From Mesorhizobium sp. M9A.F.Ca.ET.002.03.1.2 (lineage in GTDB: Bacteria > Pseudomonadota > Alphaproteobacteria > Rhizobiales > Rhizobiaceae), in assembly GCF_003952365.1 (NCBI RefSeq), contig NZ_CP034443.1:3837001-3901000 (forward strand): a stretch of 64,000 nucleotides of DNA, written 5' to 3'. The position numbers were made by a program, and so were the translations under genes. The notes beneath the pieces were generated by a model. That model was given only the letters and a program-made list of their open reading frames with translations. It was not told where the DNA came from and searched no databases. Shown here one piece after another: positions 1 to 7,987 of the stretch (its first letter is position 1; each line of letters opens with the position of its first letter).

Positions 1-599
1 CGGCGGTTTACATAAGGCCGATGTACTGGGCCGAGCATGGCGGCTACATGGGCGTGCCGGCAGATCCGGCCTCGACCCGTTTCTGCCTTTGCCTCTACGA
101 ATCGCCGATGATCTCGCCGGCGGGCTTTTCGGTCACCGTCTCGCCGTTCAGGCGCCCGACCATCGAAACCATGCCGACCAACGCCAAGGCCGGCTGCCTC
201 TATCCCAACAACGGCCGTGCCATCCTCGAAGCCAAGATGCGCGGCTTCGACAACGCCCTGGTGCTGGACATGCTGGGCAATGTCGCCGAGACCGGAACCT
301 CGAACATTTTCCTGGTCAAGGACGGTCATGTCCTGACGCCGGCGCCGAACGGCACGTTCCTGTCCGGCATCACCCGCTCGCGGACGATGACGCTGCTTGG
401 CGAGTATGGGTTCAAGACCACCGAGAAGACGCTGTCGGTGCGCGACTTCCTCGAAGCGGACGAGATCTTCTCGACGGGAAACCATTCGAAAGTCGTGCCG
501 GTGACCCGCATCGAGGATCGCAATCTCCAGCCAGGCCCCGTGGCCAAGAAGGCGCGCGAACTCTATTGGGATTGGGCGCATTCGACTTCGGCCGGCTGA
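1..599 (+). CDS. ilvE: Branched-chain amino acid aminotransferase, C-terminal part (cut by window start)
   Basis: The frame is open from base 3 with no stop, so the gene starts outside the window. The visible part is the class IV (fold type IV) PLP aminotransferase C-terminal domain. It shows the run YPNNGRAILEAK, then NVAETGTSNIFLVKDG and FLSGITRSR, the typical cofactor and substrate loop segments of IlvE/D-amino-acid aminotransferase proteins. The enzyme transfers the amino group between glutamate and the keto acids of leucine, isoleucine and valine in the cytosol. The catalytic lysine, normally further upstream, cannot be judged. It ends in TGA and is followed by a perfect palindrome that probably terminates it. 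No co-transcribed neighbour is seen downstream. Confidence 0.9.
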   Translation, partial: AVYIRPMYWAEHGGYMGVPADPASTRFCLCLYESPMISPAGFSVTVSPFRRPTIETMPTNAKAGCLYPNNGRAILEAKMRGFDNALVLDMLGNVAETGTSNIFLVKDGHVLTPAPNGTFLSGITRSRTMTLLGEYGFKTTEKTLSVRDFLEADEIFSTGNHSKVVPVTRIEDRNLQPGPVAKKARELYWDWAHSTSAG

Positions 600-603
600 C
601 TGG

Positions 604-640
604 CCAGGCGGCGTTGGCGCGCCAACGCCGCCTGGTTTCT
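604..640 (+). terminator. Probable ilvE terminator: perfect 32-bp palindrome
   Basis: Bases 604-635 form a perfect palindrome with 16-base arms (left arm CCAGGCGGCGTTGGCG), starting five bases after the ilvE stop and followed by TTTCT. A very stable GC-rich hairpin with a short T tract fits a rho-independent terminator. Confidence 0.6.
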
Positions 641-648
641 CGTTCGAT

Positions 649-693
649 GCAGGTTCTTGTCGGAAAACCGTGTGACACTTTTCCGGAACCTGC
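649..693. repeat. Intergenic palindromic repeat, 'GGAAAA...TTTTCC' type
   Basis: The outer arms GCAGGTTC / GAACCTGC enclose CGGAAAA / TTTTCCG. The shape resembles the elements near 27.5 kb and 56.0 kb and is typical of the short mosaic palindromes found between genes in rhizobia. It lies between ilvE and sodB. Confidence 0.6.
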
Positions 694-795
694 TTAGAAG
701 GGAACCGGCGCTTCATTCCGGAGTTGTTCCACATCAATCCAGACCTATGTTAGTCCGGTATCGACACCGGATTTTTTCCACGAGGAGTACGACCG

Positions 796-1392
796 ATGGC
801 TTTTGAATTGCCCGCCTTGCCCTATGACTATGAGGCCCTGCAGCCTTACATGTCGAAGGAGACGCTGGAGTACCATCACGACAAGCACCACAAGGCCTAT
901 GTCGACAACGGCAACAAGCTGGCTGCCGAAGCCGGCCTGGGTGATTTGTCGGTCGAGGACGTTGTAAAACAGTCCTTCGGCAAGAATGCCGGGCTCTTCA
1001 ACAATGCCGCCCAGCACTACAACCACATCCATTTCTGGAAGTGGATGAAGAAGGGCGGCGGCGGCAACAAACTGCCGGGCGCGCTGCAAAAGGCATTCGA
1101 CAGCGACCTTGGCGGCTACGACAAGTTCAAGGCGGATTTCATCGCCGCCGGAACAACCCAGTTCGGTTCGGGCTGGGCCTGGGTTTCGGTCAAGGACGGC
1201 AAGCTGGCGATCTCGAAGACGCCGAACGGCGAGAACCCGCTGGTCCATGGCGCGACGCCGATCCTGGGCGTCGATGTCTGGGAGCATTCCTATTACATCG
1301 ACTATCGCAACGCCCGCCCGAAATATCTCGAAGCCTTCGTCGACAGTCTCATCGACTGGGACCATGTCCTCGAGCTCTACGAAAAGGCCTAG
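796..1392 (+). CDS. sodB: Superoxide dismutase (Fe/Mn family)
   Basis: The 198-residue protein has the full length of a cytosolic Fe/Mn superoxide dismutase, which converts superoxide to hydrogen peroxide and oxygen. The expected metal ligands are visible: His27 (in EYHHDKHH), His77 (YNHIHFW), Asp160 and His164 (GVDVWEHSYY). The start is supported by GAGGAG about ten bases upstream. It is monocistronic: a repeat lies upstream and a strong terminator downstream. Sequence alone does not settle iron versus manganese. The lack of a signal peptide and the general look fit the FeSOD-type housekeeping enzyme of rhizobia, so the symbol follows common usage for that group. Confidence 0.95.
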   Translation: MAFELPALPYDYEALQPYMSKETLEYHHDKHHKAYVDNGNKLAAEAGLGDLSVEDVVKQSFGKNAGLFNNAAQHYNHIHFWKWMKKGGGGNKLPGALQKAFDSDLGGYDKFKADFIAAGTTQFGSGWAWVSVKDGKLAISKTPNGENPLVHGATPILGVDVWEHSYYIDYRNARPKYLEAFVDSLIDWDHVLELYEKA

Positions 1393-1408
1393 GCCGGTCC
1401 GATTTGCA

Positions 1409-1437
1409 GAAAAGCCCCGCCCCGGGGCTTTTCTTTT
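1409..1437 (+). terminator. Rho-independent terminator after sodB
   Basis: An 11-base stem GAAAAGCCCCG / CGGGGCTTTTC with a three-base loop is followed by TTTT, 17 bases after the sodB stop. Confidence 0.85.
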
Positions 1438-1598
1438 GGCTCAAGATCGGCCGCCCTTTTCCCAACACCAGAACGACTGTCGCAAAAATTCACACAAGCG
1501 TGAGGCGAATTTCCGGAATTTTTAAGCCACCTTTGCCGTTATCGATGCGTTGCGGAAATGCCTTCACCCCGAAACGTCTTCGCCATGGAGCCAGTTGA

Positions 1599-2039
1599 AT
1601 GAGAAAGCTTATCCTCGCCATCTCGATGCTCGCCTTCGCCGGGTCAGCGGCACTTGCCGATCCGATCCTGGATCGGCAGGCCCTGATGAAGGAACGTGGC
1701 AAGATCGCCGGCGGATTGTCGAAAGTGGTCAAGGGCGAAAACCCTTTCGATGCCGCTGCCGTGATGACGTCGTTGCAGGCGCTTCAGGCTAATGCTGAGA
1801 AATTCGACGCCGAGGCTCTTTTCCCGGCGGGCAGCGAGACCGGCAACGACACCACGGCTGCTCCCAAGATCTGGCAAGACATGGCCGGCTTCAAGGCAAC
1901 TCACGACAAGTATCTCGCCGACGTCAAGGCTGCGGTCGCCGCCGCCCCCGCGGACGTCGATGCCTTGAAGGTGCAGTTCAACACCATCGGCGGCGATTGC
2001 GGCACCTGCCATGAGACCTATCGGATAAAAAAGGACTGA
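1599..2039 (+). CDS. Secreted cytochrome c' -like protein
   Basis: The 146-residue protein has a clear signal peptide (residues 1-20, cleavage after ALA) and one haem-binding motif near the C terminus, Cys134-Gly-Thr-Cys137-His138 followed by ETYR. A single C-terminal CxxCH in a roughly 125-residue mature helical protein matches the class II cytochrome c/c' family (periplasmic, four-helix bundle, often binding NO or transferring electrons). The GENPFDAA segment is also usual there. It lies nine bases before a di-haem cytochrome gene, so the two are probably one operon and may exchange electrons. Haem attachment would depend on the Ccm machinery encoded at 23.3-27.5 kb. The physiological role is not known from sequence. 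Confidence 0.85.
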   Translation: MRKLILAISMLAFAGSAALADPILDRQALMKERGKIAGGLSKVVKGENPFDAAAVMTSLQALQANAEKFDAEALFPAGSETGNDTTAAPKIWQDMAGFKATHDKYLADVKAAVAAAPADVDALKVQFNTIGGDCGTCHETYRIKKD

Positions 2040-2048
2040 TAGCGGGCG

Positions 2049-2999
2049 ATGCGCCTGCTGAAAAAACTTGTTGGCGCCGCCCTCGTTCTGGGCGGCGTCG
2101 GCGCGGTTGCTGGCTGGCTGTTGTCGGCGCCGGTCAAGCTCGACGCTGAGACCCTGGCGCAGCTCGGCTCCGGCGATGCGGCCAGGGGCAAGCGCATTTT
2201 CTACGCCGGCGGCTGCACGTCCTGTCATGCGAAGCCGGGCTCGCAAGGCGACGCCCGCCTTCAACTGGCCGGCGGTCTCCAACTCAAGACGCCGTTCGGC
2301 ACCTTCGTGCCGCCAAACATTTCGCAGGATGCCACTGACGGCATCGGCGCCTGGTCGGTCGAGGACCTTGCCAACGCCATGCTGAAGGGCGTGTCGCCGA
2401 CCGGCGAGCATTTTTACCCGGCGTTTCCCTATGCATCCTACGCGCGTATGAAGCCGGCCGACATTGCCGACCTCCATGCCTTCATGAAGACGCTCCCCGC
2501 CGTCGCCGGCAAGGCGCCCGCCAATTCGCTGGGGTTCCCGTTCAATATCCGTCGCGGCATCGGGCTGTGGAAACGTCTCTATTTGAATGACCAGCCGGTG
2601 GTGTCCTTCCCCGATGGCACGCCGGATCCGGTGATGGCCGGCCGCTACCTAGTCGAAGGGCCGGGCCATTGCGGCGAATGCCATACGCCGCGTGCCTTCA
2701 CCGGCGGGACCAAGAAGAGCGAGTGGCTGGCGGGTGCTGCGGCCGCCGAGGGCAGCGGCATCGTGCCGAACATCACCTCGGGCGAAGGCGGGCTCAGTGA
2801 CTGGTCGGAGGCCGACATCGCCTACTATCTCGAAACCGGCTTCACGCCGGATTTCGATTCCGTGGGCGGCGCCATGGTCGATGTGCAGAGAAACATGGCC
2901 GAGCTCACGTCTGAGGACCGGGCGGCGATATCAGCCTATCTGAAGGCCATACCGCCGCATCCCAACGGCTATCCGGCGCGCAAGCAGCCTTCGAGCTGA
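2049..2999 (+). CDS. Membrane-anchored di-haem cytochrome c
   Basis: The 316-residue protein has an N-terminal hydrophobic segment (about residues 8-26) that could be an uncleaved anchor, and two cytochrome c domains. The haem motifs are Cys56-Thr-Ser-Cys59-His60 and Cys208-Gly-Glu-Cys211-His212. The architecture resembles the di-haem electron-acceptor subunits that accompany periplasmic dehydrogenases or the alcohol/aldehyde dehydrogenase cytochrome subunits, but no dehydrogenase gene is adjacent. It follows the cytochrome c' gene by nine bases and probably accepts electrons in the periplasm. The start has only a weak GGGCG ribosome site, which suggests translation linked to the upstream gene. 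Confidence 0.85.
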   Translation: MRLLKKLVGAALVLGGVGAVAGWLLSAPVKLDAETLAQLGSGDAARGKRIFYAGGCTSCHAKPGSQGDARLQLAGGLQLKTPFGTFVPPNISQDATDGIGAWSVEDLANAMLKGVSPTGEHFYPAFPYASYARMKPADIADLHAFMKTLPAVAGKAPANSLGFPFNIRRGIGLWKRLYLNDQPVVSFPDGTPDPVMAGRYLVEGPGHCGECHTPRAFTGGTKKSEWLAGAAAAEGSGIVPNITSGEGGLSDWSEADIAYYLETGFTPDFDSVGGAMVDVQRNMAELTSEDRAAISAYLKAIPPHPNGYPARKQPSS

Positions 3000-3040
3000 G
3001 CGCCGGGCGCCTCCGATCATGCGCCCAAGTCAAAGTGCTA

Positions 3041-3078
3041 CAGCGTCCTCTACGCGTCCGAAAGGACGCTTGGCGCTG
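3041..3078. repeat. Palindromic repeat, 'AGCGTCC...GGACGC' type, overlapping the 3' end of ptrB
   Basis: CAGCG and GCGTCC pair with GGACGC and CGCTG around the loop GAAA. The layout matches the second half of the element at 27524-27567. The stop codon and last codons of the oligopeptidase gene lie within it. Confidence 0.55.
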
Positions 3079-5188
3079 TGGGGGCAAGGTCAGCCTTGCC
3101 CGCCACCTTCAGCGCAAAGGCGTAGGTGAAAGCGATTTCCTCGAGCCTGGAGAACCGGCCCGACGCGCCGGCATGGCCAGAGTCCATGTTGATCTTGAAC
3201 AGCACCGGATTGTCGCCGCTCTTGCGGTCGCGCAGCCGCGCCACCCATTTGGCCGGCTCCCAGTAGGTGACGCGCGGGTCGGTAAGGCCGGCAAGCGCCA
3301 GGATCGGCGGATAGTCGAGCGCTGCGACATTGTCATAAGGCGAGTAGGCGGCGATCGTCTGGTAGTCTTCCTCCGAAGCGATCGGATTGCCCCATTCAGG
3401 CCATTCCGGTGGCGTCAGCGGCAAGGTCGCGTCGAGCATGGTGGTGAGCACGTCGACGAACGGAACCTCGGCGACGATGCCGCCGAAGCATTCCGGCGCC
3501 TTGTTGGCGATCGCGCCCATCAGCATGCCGCCGGCCGAGCCGCCCTGAGCGACGATGCGGTCATGGGCCGTGTAGCGCTCGGCGACGAGGTGGTGTGCGA
3601 CTGCGATGAAATCGGTGAACGTGTTCATCTTGTGCGCCCGCTTGCCGTCGTCATACCAGCCATAACCCTTGTCCTTGCCGCCGCGGACATGGGCTATGGC
3701 GTAGACGAAGCCGCGATCGACCAATGAAAGACAGTTGGTGTTGAACGCGGCCGGCACCGTGATGCCATAGGATCCATAACCGTAGAGCAGGCAAGGCGCT
3801 GTTCCGTCGAGTGGCGTTTCGCGGTGATGGATAAGCGAGACCGGCACCAGTTCGCCGTCGGCGGCGGGCGCCATCAGACGCCGCGTCACATAGTGGTCCG
3901 GGTCGTGACCGGACGGAACTTCCTGGGTCTTCAGCAGCACGCGCTCGCGGGTGCGCATGTTATAGTCGAAGACCTGCGCCGGCGTCGTCATCGACGAGTA
4001 GGAAAAGCGCATGATCTCGGTGTCGTATTCATACGATCCCGACAGGCCGAGCGAGAAGGCTTCCTCGTCGAAAGAGATAAGATGTTCCTCGCCGCTCTTG
4101 CGGTCGCGCACGACGATGCGCGGCAGGCCTTCCTTGCGTTCGAGCCTGACCATATGGTCCTTGAAGCCGATCACCGAGAGGATCAGCCGGCCCGCTTCGT
4201 GCGGCACCAGCTCCTGCCAGTTGGCGCGCGCCGGGTCGCTCGCCGGCGCCGTCATGATCTTGAAATCCTTGGCGCCGTCGGCATTGGTGAGAATGAAGAA
4301 GATGTCGCCGCCCTCTTCGAGGTCGTATTGCAGGCCGGTCTCGCGGGGCGAAACCAGCTTCGGTTCGGCGAACGGCCCGCTGGCGCTCATCAGTCGGTAC
4401 TCCGAGGTCTCGTGATCGTTGATGCCGATCATGATCCATTCGTTGGAGCGCGTGCCGCCGACATTCATGAAGAAGCCGGGATCGGTTTCCTCATAGATCA
4501 GCCGGTCATTTTGCGGGTTGTCGCCAAGGGCATGGAACAGCACCTTGGAAGGGCGATGATTGGAATCGAGGCGGGTGTAGAAGAACCCGTCATTGCCGGC
4601 ATTCCAAACGCCGCCGCCACCGGTATCCGGAATACGGTCCGCCAGATCGCTACCGCTGGCAAGATCGCGCACACGAAGCGTGAAGAACTCGGAGCCCTTG
4701 TCGTCGAATGCCCAAAGAAGCTTGCCGTGATCGGCCGAGTGGTCGACGCCACCGAGGCGGAAATAGGCCTTGCCCTCGGCCTCGAGGTCGCCATCGAGCA
4801 GGATCTGTTGGTCGCCGCCATCGCGTGGCATGCGGAAATAACGCGGCTGCTCGCCACCAAGCTTGAAGGATGACCCATAGGCATAGGGCCCATCCTTCAT
4901 CGGCACGGAAGAATCGTCTTCCTTGATGCGGCCCTTCATCTCCTTGAAAAGCTGCTTCCGCAGTTGGGCGGTGTCGGCCATCAGCGCCGCCTGATAGGCG
5001 TTCTCGGCTTCGAGATGGGCGCGGATCCGGCTGTCGAGCAGGGACGGATCCCTGAACATCTCTTGCCAATTGTCGGCTCGCAGCCAGGCATAGTCGTCCG
5101 TCCGGGTTACCCCATGATGTATGTCGAAAACCGGTCGCTTCTCTGGCTGCGGTAGGCTGACAGCTGGAAATACTGGGGTTCTGGTCAT
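3050..5188 (-). CDS. ptrB: Oligopeptidase B / S9 family prolyl oligopeptidase
   Basis: The 712-residue protein has the prolyl oligopeptidase plan: an N-terminal beta-propeller (roughly residues 70-410) and a C-terminal alpha/beta hydrolase domain. The nucleophile elbow GGSAGG places the catalytic serine at residue 551. A DPR (in GLTDPRVTYWEP) and a late SGHAG supply the probable Asp and His of the triad. The length and the sequence GYGSYG before the hydrolase core fit oligopeptidase B, a cytosolic enzyme that cuts short peptides after basic residues. It is transcribed alone on the minus strand, convergent with the cytochrome operon. Its last codons run into a palindromic repeat. Confidence 0.9.
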   Translation of the reverse strand: MTRTPVFPAVSLPQPEKRPVFDIHHGVTRTDDYAWLRADNWQEMFRDPSLLDSRIRAHLEAENAYQAALMADTAQLRKQLFKEMKGRIKEDDSSVPMKDGPYAYGSSFKLGGEQPRYFRMPRDGGDQQILLDGDLEAEGKAYFRLGGVDHSADHGKLLWAFDDKGSEFFTLRVRDLASGSDLADRIPDTGGGGVWNAGNDGFFYTRLDSNHRPSKVLFHALGDNPQNDRLIYEETDPGFFMNVGGTRSNEWIMIGINDHETSEYRLMSASGPFAEPKLVSPRETGLQYDLEEGGDIFFILTNADGAKDFKIMTAPASDPARANWQELVPHEAGRLILSVIGFKDHMVRLERKEGLPRIVVRDRKSGEEHLISFDEEAFSLGLSGSYEYDTEIMRFSYSSMTTPAQVFDYNMRTRERVLLKTQEVPSGHDPDHYVTRRLMAPAADGELVPVSLIHHRETPLDGTAPCLLYGYGSYGITVPAAFNTNCLSLVDRGFVYAIAHVRGGKDKGYGWYDDGKRAHKMNTFTDFIAVAHHLVAERYTAHDRIVAQGGSAGGMLMGAIANKAPECFGGIVAEVPFVDVLTTMLDATLPLTPPEWPEWGNPIASEEDYQTIAAYSPYDNVAALDYPPILALAGLTDPRVTYWEPAKWVARLRDRKSGDNPVLFKINMDSGHAGASGRFSRLEEIAFTYAFALKVAGKADLAPTAPSVLSDA

Positions 5189-5305
5189 TGCGCCTCGCTG
5201 TGGAAATTATTTGAACGGCGAATGAACACGCCGATCAGCGCGGGTTCAAGAGCCGGAACGTATGTTTCGCAGGGCTCCAGAAGATGAGCCGGAGGAGAGA
5301 GAAAG

Positions 5306-5674
5306 ATGAAATTCCGTTTTCATGCTGCCGCGGCTCTCGCCGTCGCTTCGACAGTTTTGGTCTTTACCGGCCAGTCTCATGCAACCGTGTTCGCAGCTTG
5401 GCAAGTGACCAACGTGCCGTTTGGCGACACGCTCAACGTGCGCAAGTATCCGGAGGGGTCATCACAGAAGCAGGCCGCCTATCCCAACGGTGCCGTTTTG
5501 CAGATGACTGGGAAATGCACCGGCAGCACAAACCTGCTCGACATAGCCAATCAGCCAGCCTGGAAGCAGAAACAGAAGATCCGCTATCGCTGGTGCGAAG
5601 TCTGGCATGATCCGGCACGCAACGGCAATTTCGTCACCGGCTGGGTCTATGGAAAATACATCACCCCACATTGA
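5306..5674 (+). CDS. Secreted SH3-like domain protein
   Basis: The 122-residue protein has a signal peptide (about residues 1-26, ending at SHA). The mature part looks like a bacterial SH3 domain: LNVRKYPEG near its start, then RWCEVWHD and GWVYGKYI at the end. Two cysteines could form a disulfide. Such domains often bind cell-wall peptides or serve as envelope modules, but no enzyme domain is attached and no substrate can be named. GGAGGAG lies ahead of an earlier ATG at 5284, and a GAGAGAGA run precedes the chosen start at 5306, which begins the good signal peptide. It stands alone between a minus-strand peptidase and an AT-rich gap. Confidence 0.7.
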   Translation: MKFRFHAAAALAVASTVLVFTGQSHATVFAAWQVTNVPFGDTLNVRKYPEGSSQKQAAYPNGAVLQMTGKCTGSTNLLDIANQPAWKQKQKIRYRWCEVWHDPARNGNFVTGWVYGKYITPH

Positions 5675-6097
5675 TGGATCGGTGCTTGTCCGCAGCGCTT
5701 GCTCGCAGACGGCAGAAACAAATCGCAACCTGTGGTTTCGCGGATTGTGAAAACAACCAGATAGCCTGCATCACAACCAAGCATAGCCAAGCATTGACAT
5801 CCTTTTACTGGCCATCACGGATGTAACGGAAGCGTGACGCGGCGTCAGCCGTTGCTGGCCTGACCAGAAAATATCGAAAAGTTACAGAGTGCACGAAAGA
5901 TTGAAGCTGGTCGTGGAATATTCGACTAACGTTGATGAATATAGCACAAGAAGCGAATTGACTTACTTGGTTCCCTGCCTCATTAGGATACCGCGACGCG
6001 AATCGCAGAGGCTCTTTCCTGCAAAAATTTCGCGCAATGCCCGACCTATCAAAAATAGGGCGCAGATAGAAACAACTCTCGTTGGGGCCATAAAGCC
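5675..6097. other. AT-rich gap before mucR (probable long promoter and leader)
   Basis: This 423-base stretch is clearly richer in A and T than its surroundings, with runs such as GAATATAGCACAAGAAG and CAAAAATTTCGCG. I see no convincing gene in it. A TTGACA occurs at 5794-5799 but no good -10 follows at 17 bases. MucR-family proteins bind AT-rich DNA and several repress their own gene, so this is a plausible autoregulatory region. Confidence 0.4.
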
Positions 6098-6523
6098 ATG
6101 GATATTGTCGAAACACCTTCCAGAAATAGTGATGCGCTGATCGAATTGACGGCCGACGTCGTCGCCGCCTATGTCAGCAACAATCCGGTGCCGGTCGGCG
6201 AGCTGCCGAGCCTTATCGCCGATGTCCATGCTGCCCTCGGGCGCGTGGGCGGGGCCAGTGAACAACCTCCTGCCGATAAGCAGAAGCCGGCTGTAAACCC
6301 GAAACGCTCCGTCCATGACGACTACATCGTCTGTCTTGAAGACGGCAAGAAGTTCAAGTCGCTGAAGCGTCATTTGATGACCCACTACGGCCTGACGCCC
6401 GACGAGTACCGTGAAAAATGGAATCTGGACGCGAGCTATCCGATGGTTGCTCCCAACTATGCTGCTGCCCGCTCGCAGCTTGCCAAGAAGATGGGACTCG
6501 GTCGCAAGCGCAAGGGGCGCTGA
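6098..6523 (+). CDS. mucR: Ros/MucR family zinc-finger transcriptional regulator
   Basis: The 141-residue protein matches the Ros/MucR family along its whole length: an N-terminal oligomerisation region (residues 10-50) and a C-terminal prokaryotic zinc-finger domain with [20 protein letters not shown] followed by a basic tail (GLGRKRKGR). The presumed ligands are Cys79, Asp82, His92 and His96. Thus the second position is Asp rather than the Cys found in Agrobacterium Ros. Family members repress or activate exopolysaccharide, motility and virulence genes by binding AT-rich DNA. It is monocistronic with an AT-rich upstream region and a strong terminator. Rhizobial genomes often hold several paralogues, so the exact orthologue is uncertain. 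Confidence 0.9.
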   Translation: MDIVETPSRNSDALIELTADVVAAYVSNNPVPVGELPSLIADVHAALGRVGGASEQPPADKQKPAVNPKRSVHDDYIVCLEDGKKFKSLKRHLMTHYGLTPDEYREKWNLDASYPMVAPNYAAARSQLAKKMGLGRKRKGR

Positions 6524-6557
6524 AGCAGGCTCTCTTCCCAACCTGGGTCGAACAATC

Positions 6558-6588
6558 AACGGCGCCTCCGGGCGCCGTTTTGCTTTTT
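6558..6588 (+). terminator. Rho-independent terminator after mucR
   Basis: The stem AACGGCGCC / GGCGCCGTT with a four-base loop is followed by TTGCTTTTT, 35 bases after the mucR stop. Confidence 0.85.
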
Positions 6589-6673
6589 AGGGCATTGCTG
6601 GAGCAATCGATACGCGTCGTGCCAGATGCGGGGCTCTCCGCTGTGCGGGAACAATCGCGCGTTGTCCGTCCAG

Positions 6674-7102
6674 TCAGGCGGTCTGCCTCAAGGCGACCTC
6701 GGCGTCGCGCTTGATGCGCTTGACCATCGAACGAAGACCATTGGCGCGTTGCGGCGACAGGTGTTCGTCGAGGCCGAGTGCCTTCAGCGTGGCTTCCGCG
6801 TCGATCTTCTGGATCTCGCTGGCGGGACGTCTCGAAAACAGCGCCAGCATGATGGCGACGAGGCCGCGCACGATATGGGCGTCCGAATCACCGGCGAAGG
6901 TGACGACTGGGTCGGCGCCTGGCCCATAGTCAGTGGTCAGCCAGACCTGGCTGACGCAGCCGGGCACCTTGTTGGTGGGGTTGCGTTCCTCATCGGGAAA
7001 CGGCGGCAGGGCCTCGCCCAGTTCGATTACGTAGCGATAGCGGTCTTCCCACTCGTCAAGCAGGGAGAAGTCGTCGCGGATCGTTTGGATCGTCGTGGTC
7101 AT
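6674..7102 (-). CDS. sufE: SufE family sulfur acceptor protein
   Basis: The 142-residue cytosolic protein matches SufE. It shows DDFSLLDEWEDRYRYVIELG near the start and NPTNKVPGCVSQVW, which holds the sulfur-accepting cysteine (Cys49 from the chosen start). SufE takes persulfide from the cysteine desulfurase SufS and passes it to the SufBCD scaffold for Fe-S cluster assembly. An upstream in-frame ATG would add 19 residues (MVFFLFF...), which are unlike the family, so the start at 7102 (MTTTIQTI) is preferred. No other suf genes are close. Stand-alone sufE genes are usual in rhizobia. Confidence 0.9.
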   Translation of the reverse strand: MTTTIQTIRDDFSLLDEWEDRYRYVIELGEALPPFPDEERNPTNKVPGCVSQVWLTTDYGPGADPVVTFAGDSDAHIVRGLVAIMLALFSRRPASEIQKIDAEATLKALGLDEHLSPQRANGLRSMVKRIKRDAEVALRQTA

Positions 7103-7215
7103 CACCCGGATATAGTCATCCGGCGGCGCCGCGTCACGGAAAAAGAGGAAAAACACCATGGGCGCCGAAAGGGCGGGCGACCTGCGGTGCAGCGACAGAT
7201 ACAGCTGAAAATAGC

Positions 7216-7584
7216 TCAGTTTTTTACCGGCAAGTCGACTTTCACCGGCAAGTCGACTTTCGCGGGCAAGACGACGGCCTCGGGCACGCTGCCGGTCGTC
7301 GTCGCCGTGTCGGGTTCGGCGGTCTTGTCGTCCAGCATGGCGGCCGCGATCTTGGCGGTCTCCCTGGCCCGGGCGGTGATCGTGTGCATTGCGGACTTGC
7401 CGGTCTCGCAGACGCCGGGCTTACGCTCGCATATGCCGGCAATATCGCCGACCGCTTCGCGTGCCGCAAACAAGGCCTGGATCGGCCCGACGCTTTGGTA
7501 GCCTGCCTCGTCGGAGCCGACATTCAGCGGCAGCGCCAGAAGCACCAGCGAGAACCAGAAAGCCATCCTTATCAGAAAGCCCAT
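7216..7584 (-). CDS. DUF5330 family membrane or exported protein
   Basis: The 122-residue protein begins MGFLIRMAFWFSLVLLALPL, a signal anchor typical of the DUF5330 family of Rhizobiales. The middle part contains two cysteines (ICERKPGVCETG) that could pair, and the C-terminal third is low-complexity. The end carries a six-residue unit, VDLPVK, given twice by an exact 18-bp tandem duplication. No function is known for the family. It is transcribed toward sufE, 113 bases away, and divergently from the DivJ-like kinase gene, so the 400-base gap upstream probably holds promoters for both. Confidence 0.75.
   Translation of the reverse strand: MGFLIRMAFWFSLVLLALPLNVGSDEAGYQSVGPIQALFAAREAVGDIAGICERKPGVCETGKSAMHTITARARETAKIAAAMLDDKTAEPDTATTTGSVPEAVVLPAKVDLPVKVDLPVKN
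7227..7262. repeat. Exact 18-bp tandem duplication in the DUF5330 gene
   Basis: ACCGGCAAGTCGACTTTC occurs twice head to tail with no mismatch. It stays in frame and duplicates six residues near the protein's C terminus. Confidence 0.9.
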
Positions 7585-7987
7585 CTGTATGCCCTCTCAT
7601 CCGTGACCGGATCATGCATTCGTGCGGCATGACCTCTTTTATGGATACGATAGTGGCATGGCCGCGCAAAGGACGGCTTGCCTGGACAGCGAAAATTTTT
7701 CTCAATTTTTAGGCAAATTCGAAACGAAGCATTTTGCAATGAATTTGCTTTAGATCCAGTGGATTTTCTTCACGTAAGGTTAACCATCCATCCAACTGTT
7801 TTCTATAGTTATTTGCCAGAAGCGCGGCGCGCCGATGGCGATTGTGGCAGGCGCAGGGACGGTCCGCCCGGATAACCCTCCATTTACTATGGCTGCAATT
7901 GCCCGGCTTTCGCCGTGCCGGCCTTCCAATATTTTGCCTCAGGCCGGGCATCGGTCGGCCCCACCTTATTCATTCCTTAAACGCTGG
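7585..7987. other. Divergent promoter gap between DUF5330 and the DivJ-like kinase
   Basis: About 400 bases without a convincing gene. Bases 7690-7815 are A/T rich (for example TTTTTCTCAATTTTTAGGC and GTAAGGTTAACCATCC). The kinase frame is open back to an ATG at 7835, but those 51 codons do not look like a kinase N terminus. No promoter can be assigned with confidence. Confidence 0.35.
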
